Shown here in pieces: positions 1 to 8,235 of a stretch of DNA of 35,355 nt; positions within the stretch are counted from its first letter, which is position 1, and the number at the start of each line of letters is the position of its first letter. Source of the DNA: Myxococcota bacterium (GTDB taxonomy: Bacteria; Myxococcota_A; UBA9160; UBA4427); contig JAPYTP010000016.1 in NCBI GenBank assembly GCA_029941885.1, forward strand, positions 1 through 35,355. The letters run 5' to 3'. Position numbers and translations under genes: made by a program. The notes under the pieces are model-generated. The model had not been told where the DNA came from. It did not search any database and saw only the letters and a program-made list of their open reading frames with translations.

Positions 1-215
1 CCTTTCGGCAGAACGTCTGGGTCGCGCCCTTCTACGAGGACGATGTCGCACGCCTCGTCCACACCATCGGTGCCGAGCGTGTTCTCAACGGATCGGATTA
101 TCCGCATCCGGAGGGTCTCGCCGAACCGATGGCGTTCGTCGAGGAGCTCGACGGACTCGGAGACGTCGCGACCAAGCGAATCATGCGCGATAATTTCGAA
201 GAGCTCGTGTCGTAG
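1..215 (+). CDS. Amidohydrolase family 2 protein, C-terminal end (partial)
   Basis: The reading frame is open from base 3 and stops with TAG at 213-215, so about 70 C-terminal residues are visible and the gene begins left of the window. The segment contains VLNGSDYPHPEG, which matches the C-terminal metal-site motif (GSD-PHPEG) of Amidohydro_2 TIM-barrel hydrolases and decarboxylases. The Asp of GSD is a metal or catalytic ligand in that family. It is followed by the usual closing helix ending in IMRDNFEELVS. Related enzymes are often found beside LLM oxidoreductases and P450s in catabolic clusters. The substrate cannot be read from this fragment. Confidence 0.85.
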   Translation, partial: FRQNVWVAPFYEDDVARLVHTIGAERVLNGSDYPHPEGLAEPMAFVEELDGLGDVATKRIMRDNFEELVS

Positions 216-300
216 ATCGCGCAACCTGCATTCCCGTTTTCTGCGCGGGGCCGTTCACGGTCGCTCCGCGGCAACGTCATCTGGACTACAGTCGGGCGCG

Positions 301-1449
301 ATGAGCAAGCCCAAACGACAAGAACAAGAAGACGCCCAGGAAGAGATCAGCGAAGTCGCGAAGGATATCCTTCGCATGCAGCTGCCGATCCGGATCCCGG
401 GCCTCGGGCACGTCAACATGTACGCCCTGATCGACAACGACGGCGCCGCCGTGATCGATCCGGGCCTTCCCGGCGAGGATTCCTGGAGCGCGATCGTAAG
501 CCGGCTCGCGCAGGCCGATCTCAAGCCGAAGGACGTCCACACTGTCTTCATCACGCATTCCCATCCGGATCATTTCGGCGGGGCCGTACGGCTGCATCAG
601 GAATCAGGCGCGCGGATCGTGGCGCATCGCGCCTTCCATTTCGGGGGACCCTCCGGGAGTCACAAGCGACACACGGGCCCCGACGCCCACGTCCACGGGC
701 CCGATGATCACCACTCGGAGGCGTCCGTCGACGATCTCGTCGCCCATATGGAATTGCTCGAACGCGATCGCCGCCGTTCCCGGAATCCCCTGACCCGAAT
801 CTTTGGCGCACTCAGACGAATTACCACCCCAGCTCCCTGGAAGGGGCCAGCGGATCGAGCCAAGATTCGGGAGAGCTTGCGCTGGCTCTCCTTCGCGACG
901 CTCGGCCGCTCCAAATTCCTGCCGCCGATCACTCATCATGTCGAACACGGTGACGTTCTCAAACTCGCGGGCCGCGAGTGGTTCGTCCAGCACACCCCCG
1001 GCCACACTGCGGACCATATCTGCCTGCATGACCCCGAAACCGGCGCCTTCATGTCGGGTGATCACGTGCTTCCGACGATCACACCGCATATCGGCGGCGT
1101 CTCCTACCTGTCGGACCCTCTCAAGTCGTTCTTCTATTCGTTGGATCGCGTCGGCGAAATCGGAGGCGTCGACCTCGCCCTTCCCGCGCATGGTCATCCG
1201 TTCGACGACCTGAAGGGCCGCGCCCAGTCGATCAAGGAACACCACTACGAGCGCCTCGACGAGATCCGGGAGATTGCAAACGATATCGGCCGGGCGGATG
1301 TGAATGCCTTCATGAAGCGACTCTTCAAGGAACGAAGCTGGGGCGACATGGCCGAGAGTGAAACCTACGCCCATCTCGAGCACCTCCGGCTCGAGGGCCA
1401 GGCCGAAGCCCATCGCAACGAAAAGGGGCGATTGGTCTACGACATCTAG
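301..1449 (+). CDS. Metallo-beta-lactamase-fold hydrolase with His-rich insert
   Basis: 382 aa. The frame is open further upstream, but homology begins at the ATG at 301, 85 bp after the preceding stop; the upstream extension is Ser/Arg-rich and not protein-like. The metal-binding signature THSHPDH lies at residues 85-91. Later ligands are seen in HTPGHT (about 231-236), SGDH (about 252-255) and PAHGH (about 295-299). Glyoxalase II-type relatives bind two metal ions and hydrolyse thioesters or lactones. A C-terminal helical region follows, of the kind found in MBL proteins with a winged-helix tail. Residues about 113-138 form an insert with seven His, and a basic stretch follows at about 156-190; both lengthen the protein beyond the usual 280-320 aa. 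The substrate is unknown. It converges with the next gene. Confidence 0.9.
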   Translation: MSKPKRQEQEDAQEEISEVAKDILRMQLPIRIPGLGHVNMYALIDNDGAAVIDPGLPGEDSWSAIVSRLAQADLKPKDVHTVFITHSHPDHFGGAVRLHQESGARIVAHRAFHFGGPSGSHKRHTGPDAHVHGPDDHHSEASVDDLVAHMELLERDRRRSRNPLTRIFGALRRITTPAPWKGPADRAKIRESLRWLSFATLGRSKFLPPITHHVEHGDVLKLAGREWFVQHTPGHTADHICLHDPETGAFMSGDHVLPTITPHIGGVSYLSDPLKSFFYSLDRVGEIGGVDLALPAHGHPFDDLKGRAQSIKEHHYERLDEIREIANDIGRADVNAFMKRLFKERSWGDMAESETYAHLEHLRLEGQAEAHRNEKGRLVYDI

Positions 1450-1472
1450 AACGGGGTTCCGGAGCTCGGACT

Positions 1473-2897
1473 TCAGTCCTGTTGCAGGATCTCGAGATAG
1501 CGCGCGCGAAGCGCATGGACCTCGTCGTCGAGCGTCTCCGGGGTCCACGCACTCGTGTCGATCGGGGGCAGGACCGTCGCTTCGATCGTCGCGGGGCGGA
1601 CCACCCGCGCGTCCTTCGGGAACGCGTCGAGCACATTCCTGAACACGACCGCTACGATCGGTACCCCGGCCTGCATCGCCATGTGGAAGGCGCCCTTCTT
1701 GAACTTCCCGAGCCGGGGCGTGGGTGAACGCGTGCCCTCCGGCGCGATCGCGATCGAGCGTCCCTGTTTGAGGGCCGTCACCGCCGGTTCGAGCGCTTCG
1801 ATTGCCGCCGAGGTGTTTGCGCGGTCGATGAAGACGACGCCCGCGGCCGCAAAGATCGGCCCGAGGATCGGGTCCTTGCGAATCTCCATCTTGCCGACGC
1901 CGGTCATGTCGCGTCGCACGATCTTGAGCATGAGGATGGGATCGAGCGCGCTCTGGTGGTTGAAGACGAAGACCGCCGGACGGCTCGCCCAGGCATTTTC
2001 TTCGCCCTCGATTCGCAGATCGATCCCGGCGAGGGAGGTCGCAAGATCGCTCCAGACTGCGCCGGACACGTTCAATGCCTCGCGATAGGAACCGTTCACC
2101 AGACCAGCGAGCACACCGGCTCCCAGCGCCGGCCCCACGCTCGCATAGCTCAGTCCGGTTCGAACGAGGTCCCCCAGGCCCGGCCGACCGCGACTCGAAA
2201 AGCGCCTCACCGGCCAATGCCGTTCCTTCGCGATCTGCGCGAGCTGTCGGTTCGGATTGAGGGGGCGGGGTCGGCCGACGGCTTCGAGAAGCGGCAGGTC
2301 CTCGTGGCTGTCGGTGTAGAAGTAGCTGTCGAGAAGATCGATGCCTACACGCTCCGCGATGTCGTTCGCCGCGACCGCCTTGCCCTCACCATAACAAGTC
2401 GGTCGGACGACCTCGCCCGTGAAGATGCCGTCCTTCACTTCGAGTTCCGTCGTCATCACGTGTTCGATCCCGAGATCGCGTGCGAAGGGCGCTACCTGGT
2501 AGCGAGTCGCCGAAGAGATGATGGCCACCGTGTGACCCGCGCGCTGATGCGCTTCCACAAGGGCACGCGATTCCGGATAGATCTGTCGCGCGAGGTGCTT
2601 CACGAAGACCTCTTCGCCGACCTCCACGAGGACCGATTCCGCAAGCCCTCGGTAGGCTGCCGTTGTCGCCGTCATGAGGCCCGAGAATCCCAGGCGCCCG
2701 ACTCCAAAGGAGAGCGCTCCGAAGAACGTGCCGGCGATCTCGCGCCCCGTCATGCGACCGGTCACGAGACGCTCCCGGACGAAAGAGGTCGCCGAGAAAC
2801 CGGCCAGGAGCGTCTGGTCGAGATCGAAAAATGCGCCGATCTTCGGGCCCGTTGGCCCGTTTCGGATCTCTTTGGTCAGTCGCTTGTGCAGGCCCAT
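1473..2897 (-). CDS. HAD-IB phosphatase / 1-acylglycerol-3-phosphate acyltransferase fusion
   Basis: 474 aa from the ATG at 2897; a GTG one codon upstream is also possible. The N-terminal half is a HAD-IB phosphatase: FFDLDQT (nucleophile Asp about 25, Asp about 27), the ISSAT Ser, a GEGK Lys, and the acidic motif YTDSHED near residues 194-200. The C-terminal half is a PlsC-type acyltransferase with NHQSALD (the HX4D catalytic pair, about 314 and 319) and EGTRS (about 387-391) for phosphate binding. A weakly hydrophobic segment (about 250-268) joins the two. Such fusions are known in mycobacteria and other lineages and probably act in phospholipid or storage-lipid synthesis at the inner membrane. 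Its 3' end converges with the MBL gene 23 bp away, and its start is divergent from the LLM gene. The exact substrate is unknown. Confidence 0.93.
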   Translation of the reverse strand: MGLHKRLTKEIRNGPTGPKIGAFFDLDQTLLAGFSATSFVRERLVTGRMTGREIAGTFFGALSFGVGRLGFSGLMTATTAAYRGLAESVLVEVGEEVFVKHLARQIYPESRALVEAHQRAGHTVAIISSATRYQVAPFARDLGIEHVMTTELEVKDGIFTGEVVRPTCYGEGKAVAANDIAERVGIDLLDSYFYTDSHEDLPLLEAVGRPRPLNPNRQLAQIAKERHWPVRRFSSRGRPGLGDLVRTGLSYASVGPALGAGVLAGLVNGSYREALNVSGAVWSDLATSLAGIDLRIEGEENAWASRPAVFVFNHQSALDPILMLKIVRRDMTGVGKMEIRKDPILGPIFAAAGVVFIDRANTSAAIEALEPAVTALKQGRSIAIAPEGTRSPTPRLGKFKKGAFHMAMQAGVPIVAVVFRNVLDAFPKDARVVRPATIEATVLPPIDTSAWTPETLDDEVHALRARYLEILQQD

Positions 2898-2983
2898 CAC
2901 CCGTCAGGGTATCGCTCGCTATCTTCGAGCGCCCATTCCGGCTGTTCCGCAACAGCCGGACAAGAGATCGCCACGGAGAACCC

Positions 2984-3919
2984 ATGACCCGCCCCCTTCG
3001 ATTCGGAGTCACGCTCCCCCAGATCAAGCGCTCCTGGCAGGAAGCCCGGGCCGCAGCGGTCGAATTCGACCGCCTCGGCTACGACTCCTTATGGGTCTGC
3101 GATCACCTCTACGGCGTGCCCGCCCCCAATCTCCCGATCATGGAAGCCTGGACGCAGCTCGCCGCGATCGCGGCGATCACGGAACGCGCGAAACTCGGCA
3201 CGCTGGTCACTCCGCCCTTTTTCCGCAACCCCGCTGTTCTCGCCAAGCAGATTGCCACGATCGACCAGATCGCGAGTGGTCGAGTGATCGCGGGCCTCGG
3301 CGCCGGCTGGTTCCCGCCGGAATTCGAACAGACGGGTTGTGAATTCCCTGGGACAAGGGAACGGCTGCGCGCCCTCGAGGAGATGGTCGAGATCATGAAG
3401 CGAATGTGGACCGAAGAGAAGGCGACCTTCGAAGGTCGGTACTTCTCGGTCAAGGACGCCGTCTGTGAACCGAAGCCGGCTTCGGCGCCGGAGATCTTGA
3501 TCGGGGGCGGTGGCGAGAAGATTCTGATGGGCATCGCCGCGCGCCACGCCGATACCTGGAACAACATGGCCGTCTTCCAGGCCGATCTCCCCAAGAAGAT
3601 CGAGGCGCTCAGGAAGCGCTGCGAAGAGGCCGGGCGCGATCCAGCCTCGATCGAAATTTCACAGCAATGCGTGGTCGTCATCGGAGAGGACGATGCCAGC
3701 GGCCTCGCCGCGCTCGAAAAAGCCAAGAAGGTCTACGGCGGCCATATGGGCGGCACCCTCGAAGAGCACGGGATATGGGGCTCACCGGAACGGGTGATGG
3801 AAGGAATCGAGCGCCACCGCGCGCTGGGCGTCAGTCTCTTCGTCATCGAGTTCTTCGGTCGGGATACGCGGGCACCCGCACAGCTCTTCGCCGAAACCGT
3901 AATGAAGCACTACGCCTAG
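2984..3919 (+). CDS. LLM class, probably F420-dependent oxidoreductase
   Basis: 311 aa. The ATG at 2984 is preceded by CGGAGAA and begins the family-like MTRPLRFGVTLPQ; the longer upstream frame is not conserved-looking. The luciferase-like TIM barrel shows DSLWVCDHLYG near residue 35, an AKLGTLVTP strand, RVIAGLGAGWFPPEF (about 105-120), and IWGSPERVMEGIE near the C-terminus. This fits the actinobacterial-type F420-dependent subgroup, although FMN use cannot be excluded from sequence alone. Members carry out hydride transfer or monooxygenation on diverse substrates in the cytoplasm. The gene is divergent from the HAD/PlsC fusion, with 86 bp between starts. It ends 45 bp before the convergent cyclase gene with a hairpin between them. 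Confidence 0.92.
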   Translation: MTRPLRFGVTLPQIKRSWQEARAAAVEFDRLGYDSLWVCDHLYGVPAPNLPIMEAWTQLAAIAAITERAKLGTLVTPPFFRNPAVLAKQIATIDQIASGRVIAGLGAGWFPPEFEQTGCEFPGTRERLRALEEMVEIMKRMWTEEKATFEGRYFSVKDAVCEPKPASAPEILIGGGGEKILMGIAARHADTWNNMAVFQADLPKKIEALRKRCEEAGRDPASIEISQQCVVVIGEDDASGLAALEKAKKVYGGHMGGTLEEHGIWGSPERVMEGIERHRALGVSLFVIEFFGRDTRAPAQLFAETVMKHYA

Positions 3920-3920
3920 G

Positions 3921-3946
3921 CGGCGCTCACATTCTCACGAGCGCCG
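3921..3946. terminator. Candidate bidirectional terminator hairpin
   Basis: A perfect 8-bp inverted repeat, CGGCGCTC and GAGCGCCG, encloses a 10-nt loop. It sits two bases after the stop of the LLM gene and 18 bp from the stop of the convergent cyclase gene, so it could end both transcripts. There is no clear T-run on either side, so intrinsic termination is inferred mainly from position and stem quality. Confidence 0.5.
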
Positions 3947-3964
3947 AACTCCGGACGACGGCTT

Positions 3965-4906
3965 TCAGAGCAGCGCGACTGGATTCACGGGCGATCCTGT
4001 TCCTCCCTCAATCCGCAAAGGCAGGACCGAAAACTGGAAATCCCACTGCGAGAGTTCGCGACAGCCGGCCATCAGCTCTCCGAGGTAGAGGTTGTCGAGC
4101 AGATGAACACCCATGGCAACGAGGGTGCACTCGTGTATCGGCATTCCCCAACCCTCGATGGTCGGTAGCGGTACCACGTCGGAAATCGCGTCGCTGCCGA
4201 GGACTGCGATCCCCTTTTCGTGGAGCCACGGAACGCATTCTGGATGGAGCCCGGCCATGCCGACCTCCATCGCGTTCCACGCGCCCTGGTTGTCCCGGCG
4301 AGCGTCGCGGCCCGTCGCGACGAGCAGGATATCCCCCTCGCACACTTCCACGTCCTGGCTGGCGAGTGCGGCGTCGAGCTGATCGGGATTGATGATCTGC
4401 CCGGGTTCGAGCCACGGAACGTCGAGGGATCGTGGAATGTCGATCAGGACACCCCGGGAGACGATGCCATCCTTCGCGCACATCACGCTGTTTCTCTTGG
4501 CACCGGTGCTCTTCACCTCGGTGCCCGCGAAGCCGTTGTACATCTTCCCGTGCTTATGAACGTGACACAGCGCATCGAGATGCGAACTCGCCATCCCGTG
4601 AAAGGCGATCCCGACGAAATCGGCCGTGGTCTCGAGACCGATCTCCGGGATCAGGCAATCGTCGCCGCCGATGATCATCATGTGCAGTGCTGGATGTGGA
4701 TTGTCCGGCGCGGGATCGACGGGGATATTCAGCGCGCAGCTGATCGCTCGTCCATGCCGGACTGCCTGCGCCGCGCCGAGGCGAACCTTGTCGGTGATCA
4801 GGTTGAGTGCGCCGGCCTCATCCTCCGCCCCCCAGCGCCCCCAATTCTTCACGGATTCAAAAATCTCTGCCATCCGCTCTGATGTCGGAATCTCCCAATC
4901 GGCCAT
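3965..4906 (-). CDS. Cyclase family protein (kynurenine formamidase-like metal hydrolase)
   Basis: 313 aa. The ATG at 4906 was chosen because AGGAAGGGGAG lies just upstream; the frame opens 16 codons earlier without a family-like sequence. Residues 103-115 read HGMASSHLDALCH. This corresponds to the cyclase-superfamily metal motif HxGTHxDxPxH, with His103, His109, Asp111 and His115 as likely ligands, but the usual Gly-Thr is replaced. The N-terminal WGAEDEAGALNLIT is typical of the subgroup of about 310-330 aa that is distinct from true kynurenine formamidase (about 210 aa). Members hydrolyse amides or lactones. It is divergent from the epimerase/AOR pair, with 175 bp between starts. The substrate is unknown. 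Confidence 0.9.
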   Translation of the reverse strand: MADWEIPTSERMAEIFESVKNWGRWGAEDEAGALNLITDKVRLGAAQAVRHGRAISCALNIPVDPAPDNPHPALHMMIIGGDDCLIPEIGLETTADFVGIAFHGMASSHLDALCHVHKHGKMYNGFAGTEVKSTGAKRNSVMCAKDGIVSRGVLIDIPRSLDVPWLEPGQIINPDQLDAALASQDVEVCEGDILLVATGRDARRDNQGAWNAMEVGMAGLHPECVPWLHEKGIAVLGSDAISDVVPLPTIEGWGMPIHECTLVAMGVHLLDNLYLGELMAGCRELSQWDFQFSVLPLRIEGGTGSPVNPVALL

Positions 4907-5081
4907 GATCACTCCCCTTCCTCTTGCGCCCCGTTCGCTCGGGACGAGGGCCAATGATGCCCGCGCGGGACGCGTCTGACCACTGCGAATTCATCCCGAC
5001 CGATCCGGTACACGCGGTATGCTCTCGCCCTCGAGGGTCGCCCCATCCACCGGCTGGCCCGGGCACAAAGGAAGGCGGACG

Positions 5082-6176
5082 ATGAGAGTTCTCGTGATGG
5101 GCGGCACCCAATTCAACGGCCTCGCCCTCGTGAATGAGCTCGCCCGAACCGGCCATCAGGTCCTGATCCTGAACCGGGGAAAGACGAAGGCAGATCTGCC
5201 CGCCGGAGTCGAGCGGGTCTACGCCGACCGAACCGACCACGACCAGATGCGCGACGTGTTGGGCGCCGTCGATGTCGACGCGGTGGTCGACGTGAGCGCC
5301 TATCTCCCCGCGGACGTCGAGCTGATGATCGACATTTTTCGCGGTCGAATCGCGCACTATGTATTCATCAGCTCCACGGTGATCTACGCCGCCACCGACC
5401 TGCTCCCGATCACCGAGAACCACCCGGTCGAGCGCGGCGACCGCCAGAACGCGTACGGCCGCAACAAGCTGCTGTGCGAGGACATCCTGATTCGGGAGTG
5501 GCGGGCGAATCGCTTTCCGTGTTCGATCGTGCCCTTCTCGATGGTGATGGGCGCTGGAAATATCCTGCCCGACCGCGAACAGCGCATGTTCCAACGCATG
5601 ATCAAGAATCGTCCGTGCCTAATCCCGGGCAACGGCCGAACGCTCCAGCAGATCGGCCACGCGGACGACCAGGCGCGCGCATTGCGAATGATGTTGGGTC
5701 ATCCCATCACCTTCGGTGAGCGTTACAATCTCACGGGCGGCGATTATTTCAGCCAGGAGGGCTACGTCGACGTCTTCGGTGAACTGCTCGCGCACGAGCC
5801 CAACAAGATCTTCATTCCACCGGCGATGATGGAGGACCTCTGGCATGGACGACTCGAGGTCAAGCTGCCCGAGACCCAGACCAAGGCCGACACCCGATCG
5901 GGCGGCCCGGCAGCCGACCACGTCCAGACGAACCGATTCATGCTCACGATGCTCGTCCAGCAGATTGCACCCAATATCCACCATTGGGATCGAAGCTCAC
6001 TCTTCTCGGTCGACAAGCTGAGACGGCATGTCGGCTGGGAACCGGAGCTTAGCTTCAGGGCCTCGGTCGAGCGGACCTGGCGATGGTACAAGTCCGAGGG
6101 CCTCGACCGGAGCCAGGATTTCGATTTCGCATTCGAGGACGAGTTGATCCGAATGGCGCGCGAACGGCAGGGCTGA
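5082..6176 (+). CDS. NAD-dependent epimerase/dehydratase (extended SDR)
   Basis: 364 aa. The start at 5082 follows AAAGGAAGG and begins directly with the Rossmann strand MRVLVMGGTQFNG, whose glycine motif is at residues 7-13. The catalytic triad can be read as Ser98 (in ISSTVIY), Tyr125 and Lys129 (YGRNK). The length and C-terminal GWEPELSFRASVERTWRWY resemble nucleotide-sugar epimerases and dehydratases. Many such proteins outside sugar clusters act on other hydroxy or keto substrates. It is 33 bp upstream of the AOR gene on the same strand and is probably co-transcribed with it. No glycosyltransferase is nearby, so a role in small-molecule metabolism is as likely as one in surface polysaccharide. 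Confidence 0.92.
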   Translation: MRVLVMGGTQFNGLALVNELARTGHQVLILNRGKTKADLPAGVERVYADRTDHDQMRDVLGAVDVDAVVDVSAYLPADVELMIDIFRGRIAHYVFISSTVIYAATDLLPITENHPVERGDRQNAYGRNKLLCEDILIREWRANRFPCSIVPFSMVMGAGNILPDREQRMFQRMIKNRPCLIPGNGRTLQQIGHADDQARALRMMLGHPITFGERYNLTGGDYFSQEGYVDVFGELLAHEPNKIFIPPAMMEDLWHGRLEVKLPETQTKADTRSGGPAADHVQTNRFMLTMLVQQIAPNIHHWDRSSLFSVDKLRRHVGWEPELSFRASVERTWRWYKSEGLDRSQDFDFAFEDELIRMARERQG

Positions 6177-6209
6177 GTTGGGCCCGCAATTCATGGAGGG
6201 GAGATCCCG

Positions 6210-7934
6210 ATGACGACGGAATCGATCAATCTGCTACGCGTGGACATGAGCAAAGGGAGCATTGCGCTCGCACCGCTCCGCGAAGACTGGCGACTGCTCG
6301 GCGGCCGATCGCTCACCTCACGACTCCTGCTCGAGGAATGCGACGCGACCTGCGACCCGCTGGGGCCGGAAAACGTCTTCGTGTTGGCGGGTGGCGTCCT
6401 CACCGGAACCTCCGCGCCGACGTCGGGTCGGCTCTCGGTCGGCGCCAAGAGTCCGCTCACCGGTGGAATCAAGGAAGCCAACGCGGGCGGCAACCCCGCC
6501 CAACATCTCGCCAAACTCGGCGTTCGAGCGGTCGTCGTGACCGGCCAACCCGCGGACGCGAATGCGCGTTTTGGCCTCGAGATCGACTCCGAAGGGGCTC
6601 GCCTCGTCTCGGCGGACGACCTGAAGGGCCTCTGGACCTATGCGACCTGCGAGCGGCTGACGGAACGCTATTCGAAGAACGCCTCGTTCATCTGCTGCGG
6701 TCCCGCTGGCGAACATCGTCTGGGCGGCGCCTCCGTCGCCTGTACTGATCAGGACAATCGCTATCCTGCGCGACATGCGTCCCGCGGTGGCATGGGCGCT
6801 GTCATGGGCTCGAAGGGGCTCAAGTTCGTCGCGATCGAACCCGGCCGCGCGAAGCTGCGAAAAGCCTTCGAGCACCGCGAGTTCGTCAATGCCTGCAAGC
6901 AGATCGGACAGGCCTACCGAGACGGCGACCAGCTCTTCGCCGAGGGTACCGCAATCGGCGTCAAGCTCGCCGACTCGATCCACTCCCTGCCCTACAAGAA
7001 TCGGATTGCCGGCCAATCCCCGGATGCCGACACCCTCGACGGATATCTGATCAAGGAGACCTTCGAGGAACGCGGTGGCGGGATGCACAACTGCCTGACC
7101 GGCTGCATCGTCCAATGTTCGAATGTGATTCACAACCCGGACGGGACCTACAAGACGTCGGCCCTCGAGTTCGAAACGATGGCCCTACTCGGCGCGAATT
7201 GCGCGGTCGAGAACTGGGAGGATGTCGCTGACCTCGATCGCCTCTGCGACGAGCTCGGACTCGACACGATCGAAACCGGAGCAGCGATCGGCATCTTGAT
7301 GGAATCGGGTGGGATGAAATGGGGAGACGTCAAATCGATGAAGGCGCTCTTCCAGGAGATCTCCGACGGGACCGAGCTAGGCTGCGCGATCGGAGGTGGC
7401 GCGGTCACGACCGCCCGATTGACAGGACACGATCGCGTGCCCGTGGTCAAGGGGCAGGCGATCGCGGCCTGGGATCCTCGGCCGCTCAAGGCGACGGGGG
7501 TGACCTACGCGACGAGCGCGATGGGGGCCGACCATACCGCCGGCCTCGTTCTCGAACCCGGCGTCCCCCTCGAAGATTGTGCGCGAAGGTCCCAGGAAGA
7601 GCAGATCGTGAGCGCAATCTGCGACGGTTCCGGCTTCTGCGAGTTTCTAGGAGCCTCTCCGGACGATATCCGAACGCTCTATGGCCACATGATCGGCCGC
7701 GAGGTCAGCCGCGACGAAATCGCAGACCTCGGCTGGCAGACGCTCGAAGACGAGTGGGAGTTCAATCGCCGAGCCGGGTTCACGGACGCGGACGATGTCC
7801 TGCCGGAGTGTATGCGGACCGACGCCGTCGGGCCGACGAACGAAGTCTTCGACCTCCCGGCCGAAGTCATCGCCGACGCGAAGATCCGCAAGAAGCTCGG
7901 CGCGGCATTCTTCGAGAAACAAGCGACGGGCTAG
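6210..7934 (+). CDS. Aldehyde:ferredoxin oxidoreductase family protein (tungsten type)
   Basis: 574 aa, starting at an ATG after GGAGGGGAG. AOR enzymes oxidise aldehydes to acids, or reduce acids, with a tungsto-bispterin cofactor and one [4Fe-4S] cluster, passing electrons to ferredoxin. The N-domain shows VDMSKGSI, LLGGRSLTSRLL, LTGTSAPTSGRLSVGAKSPL (about 65-83) and NAGGNPAQHLAKLG. A Cys triplet CLTGCIVQC is at residues 295-303. A fourth Cys candidate is C471 or C477 in ICDGSGFC. WDPRPLKATGVTYATS followed by GADHTAGL (about 421-446) matches the pterin/active-site region. It is slightly shorter than archaeal AOR (about 605 aa). No pterin-synthesis, tungstate-uptake or ferredoxin gene is in view. 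AORs are rarer in aerobes, so the context is notable. Confidence 0.93.
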   Translation: MTTESINLLRVDMSKGSIALAPLREDWRLLGGRSLTSRLLLEECDATCDPLGPENVFVLAGGVLTGTSAPTSGRLSVGAKSPLTGGIKEANAGGNPAQHLAKLGVRAVVVTGQPADANARFGLEIDSEGARLVSADDLKGLWTYATCERLTERYSKNASFICCGPAGEHRLGGASVACTDQDNRYPARHASRGGMGAVMGSKGLKFVAIEPGRAKLRKAFEHREFVNACKQIGQAYRDGDQLFAEGTAIGVKLADSIHSLPYKNRIAGQSPDADTLDGYLIKETFEERGGGMHNCLTGCIVQCSNVIHNPDGTYKTSALEFETMALLGANCAVENWEDVADLDRLCDELGLDTIETGAAIGILMESGGMKWGDVKSMKALFQEISDGTELGCAIGGGAVTTARLTGHDRVPVVKGQAIAAWDPRPLKATGVTYATSAMGADHTAGLVLEPGVPLEDCARRSQEEQIVSAICDGSGFCEFLGASPDDIRTLYGHMIGREVSRDEIADLGWQTLEDEWEFNRRAGFTDADDVLPECMRTDAVGPTNEVFDLPAEVIADAKIRKKLGAAFFEKQATG

Positions 7935-7947
7935 GCTCCGGGCCTGT

Positions 7948-8133
7948 CTATCCGGGGGCCGGCGGACTTCCCCAATGCGTCCCGAGAGCGACGTCGACGC
8001 CCAGACGTCTCGTCTCGCGAGTGGCATCGAAGAGATCGCCGTCGGTGAAGTGTTCCCCCATATGGCCCCACGGATCCTTCCAGTAGTCGAAGATCTGTGA
8101 ACCGAGGATATGCCTCCCGGGCGCGCTTCCAAT
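7948..8133 (-). pseudogene. C-terminal remnant of a VOC-family (extradiol dioxygenase-like) gene
   Basis: Between an in-frame TAA at 8134-8136 and a TAG at 7948-7950 the minus strand encodes 61 codons. They include GRHILGSQIFDYW followed by KDPWGHMGEHFTDGDLFDA. This is the conserved C-terminal module of vicinal-oxygen-chelate proteins related to 2,3-dihydroxybiphenyl dioxygenase, with the metal-region His and the GSQ-FDYW-DPWG pattern. It ends with the proline-rich tail usual for the family. No ATG precedes the homologous part, and the remaining N-terminal two-thirds (normally over 200 aa) is absent: only about 100 bp separate the fragment from the stop of the SDR gene. It is best read as a gene truncated by deletion. 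Confidence 0.75.
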
Positions 8134-8235
8134 TTACACAGTCGAATAAATCATTTTACAAGCGCACGCGATCATGAGGGAACCGCGCACAGCGAGCGAC
8201 GGGAAGACGGAGCAGAGGACTGCCGCGGGATGAAC

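Noticed and set aside
604-2217. A 537-codon minus-strand open frame
   Set aside because: It is antisense to the MBL gene and out of frame with the HAD/PlsC fusion; no domain is recognisable.
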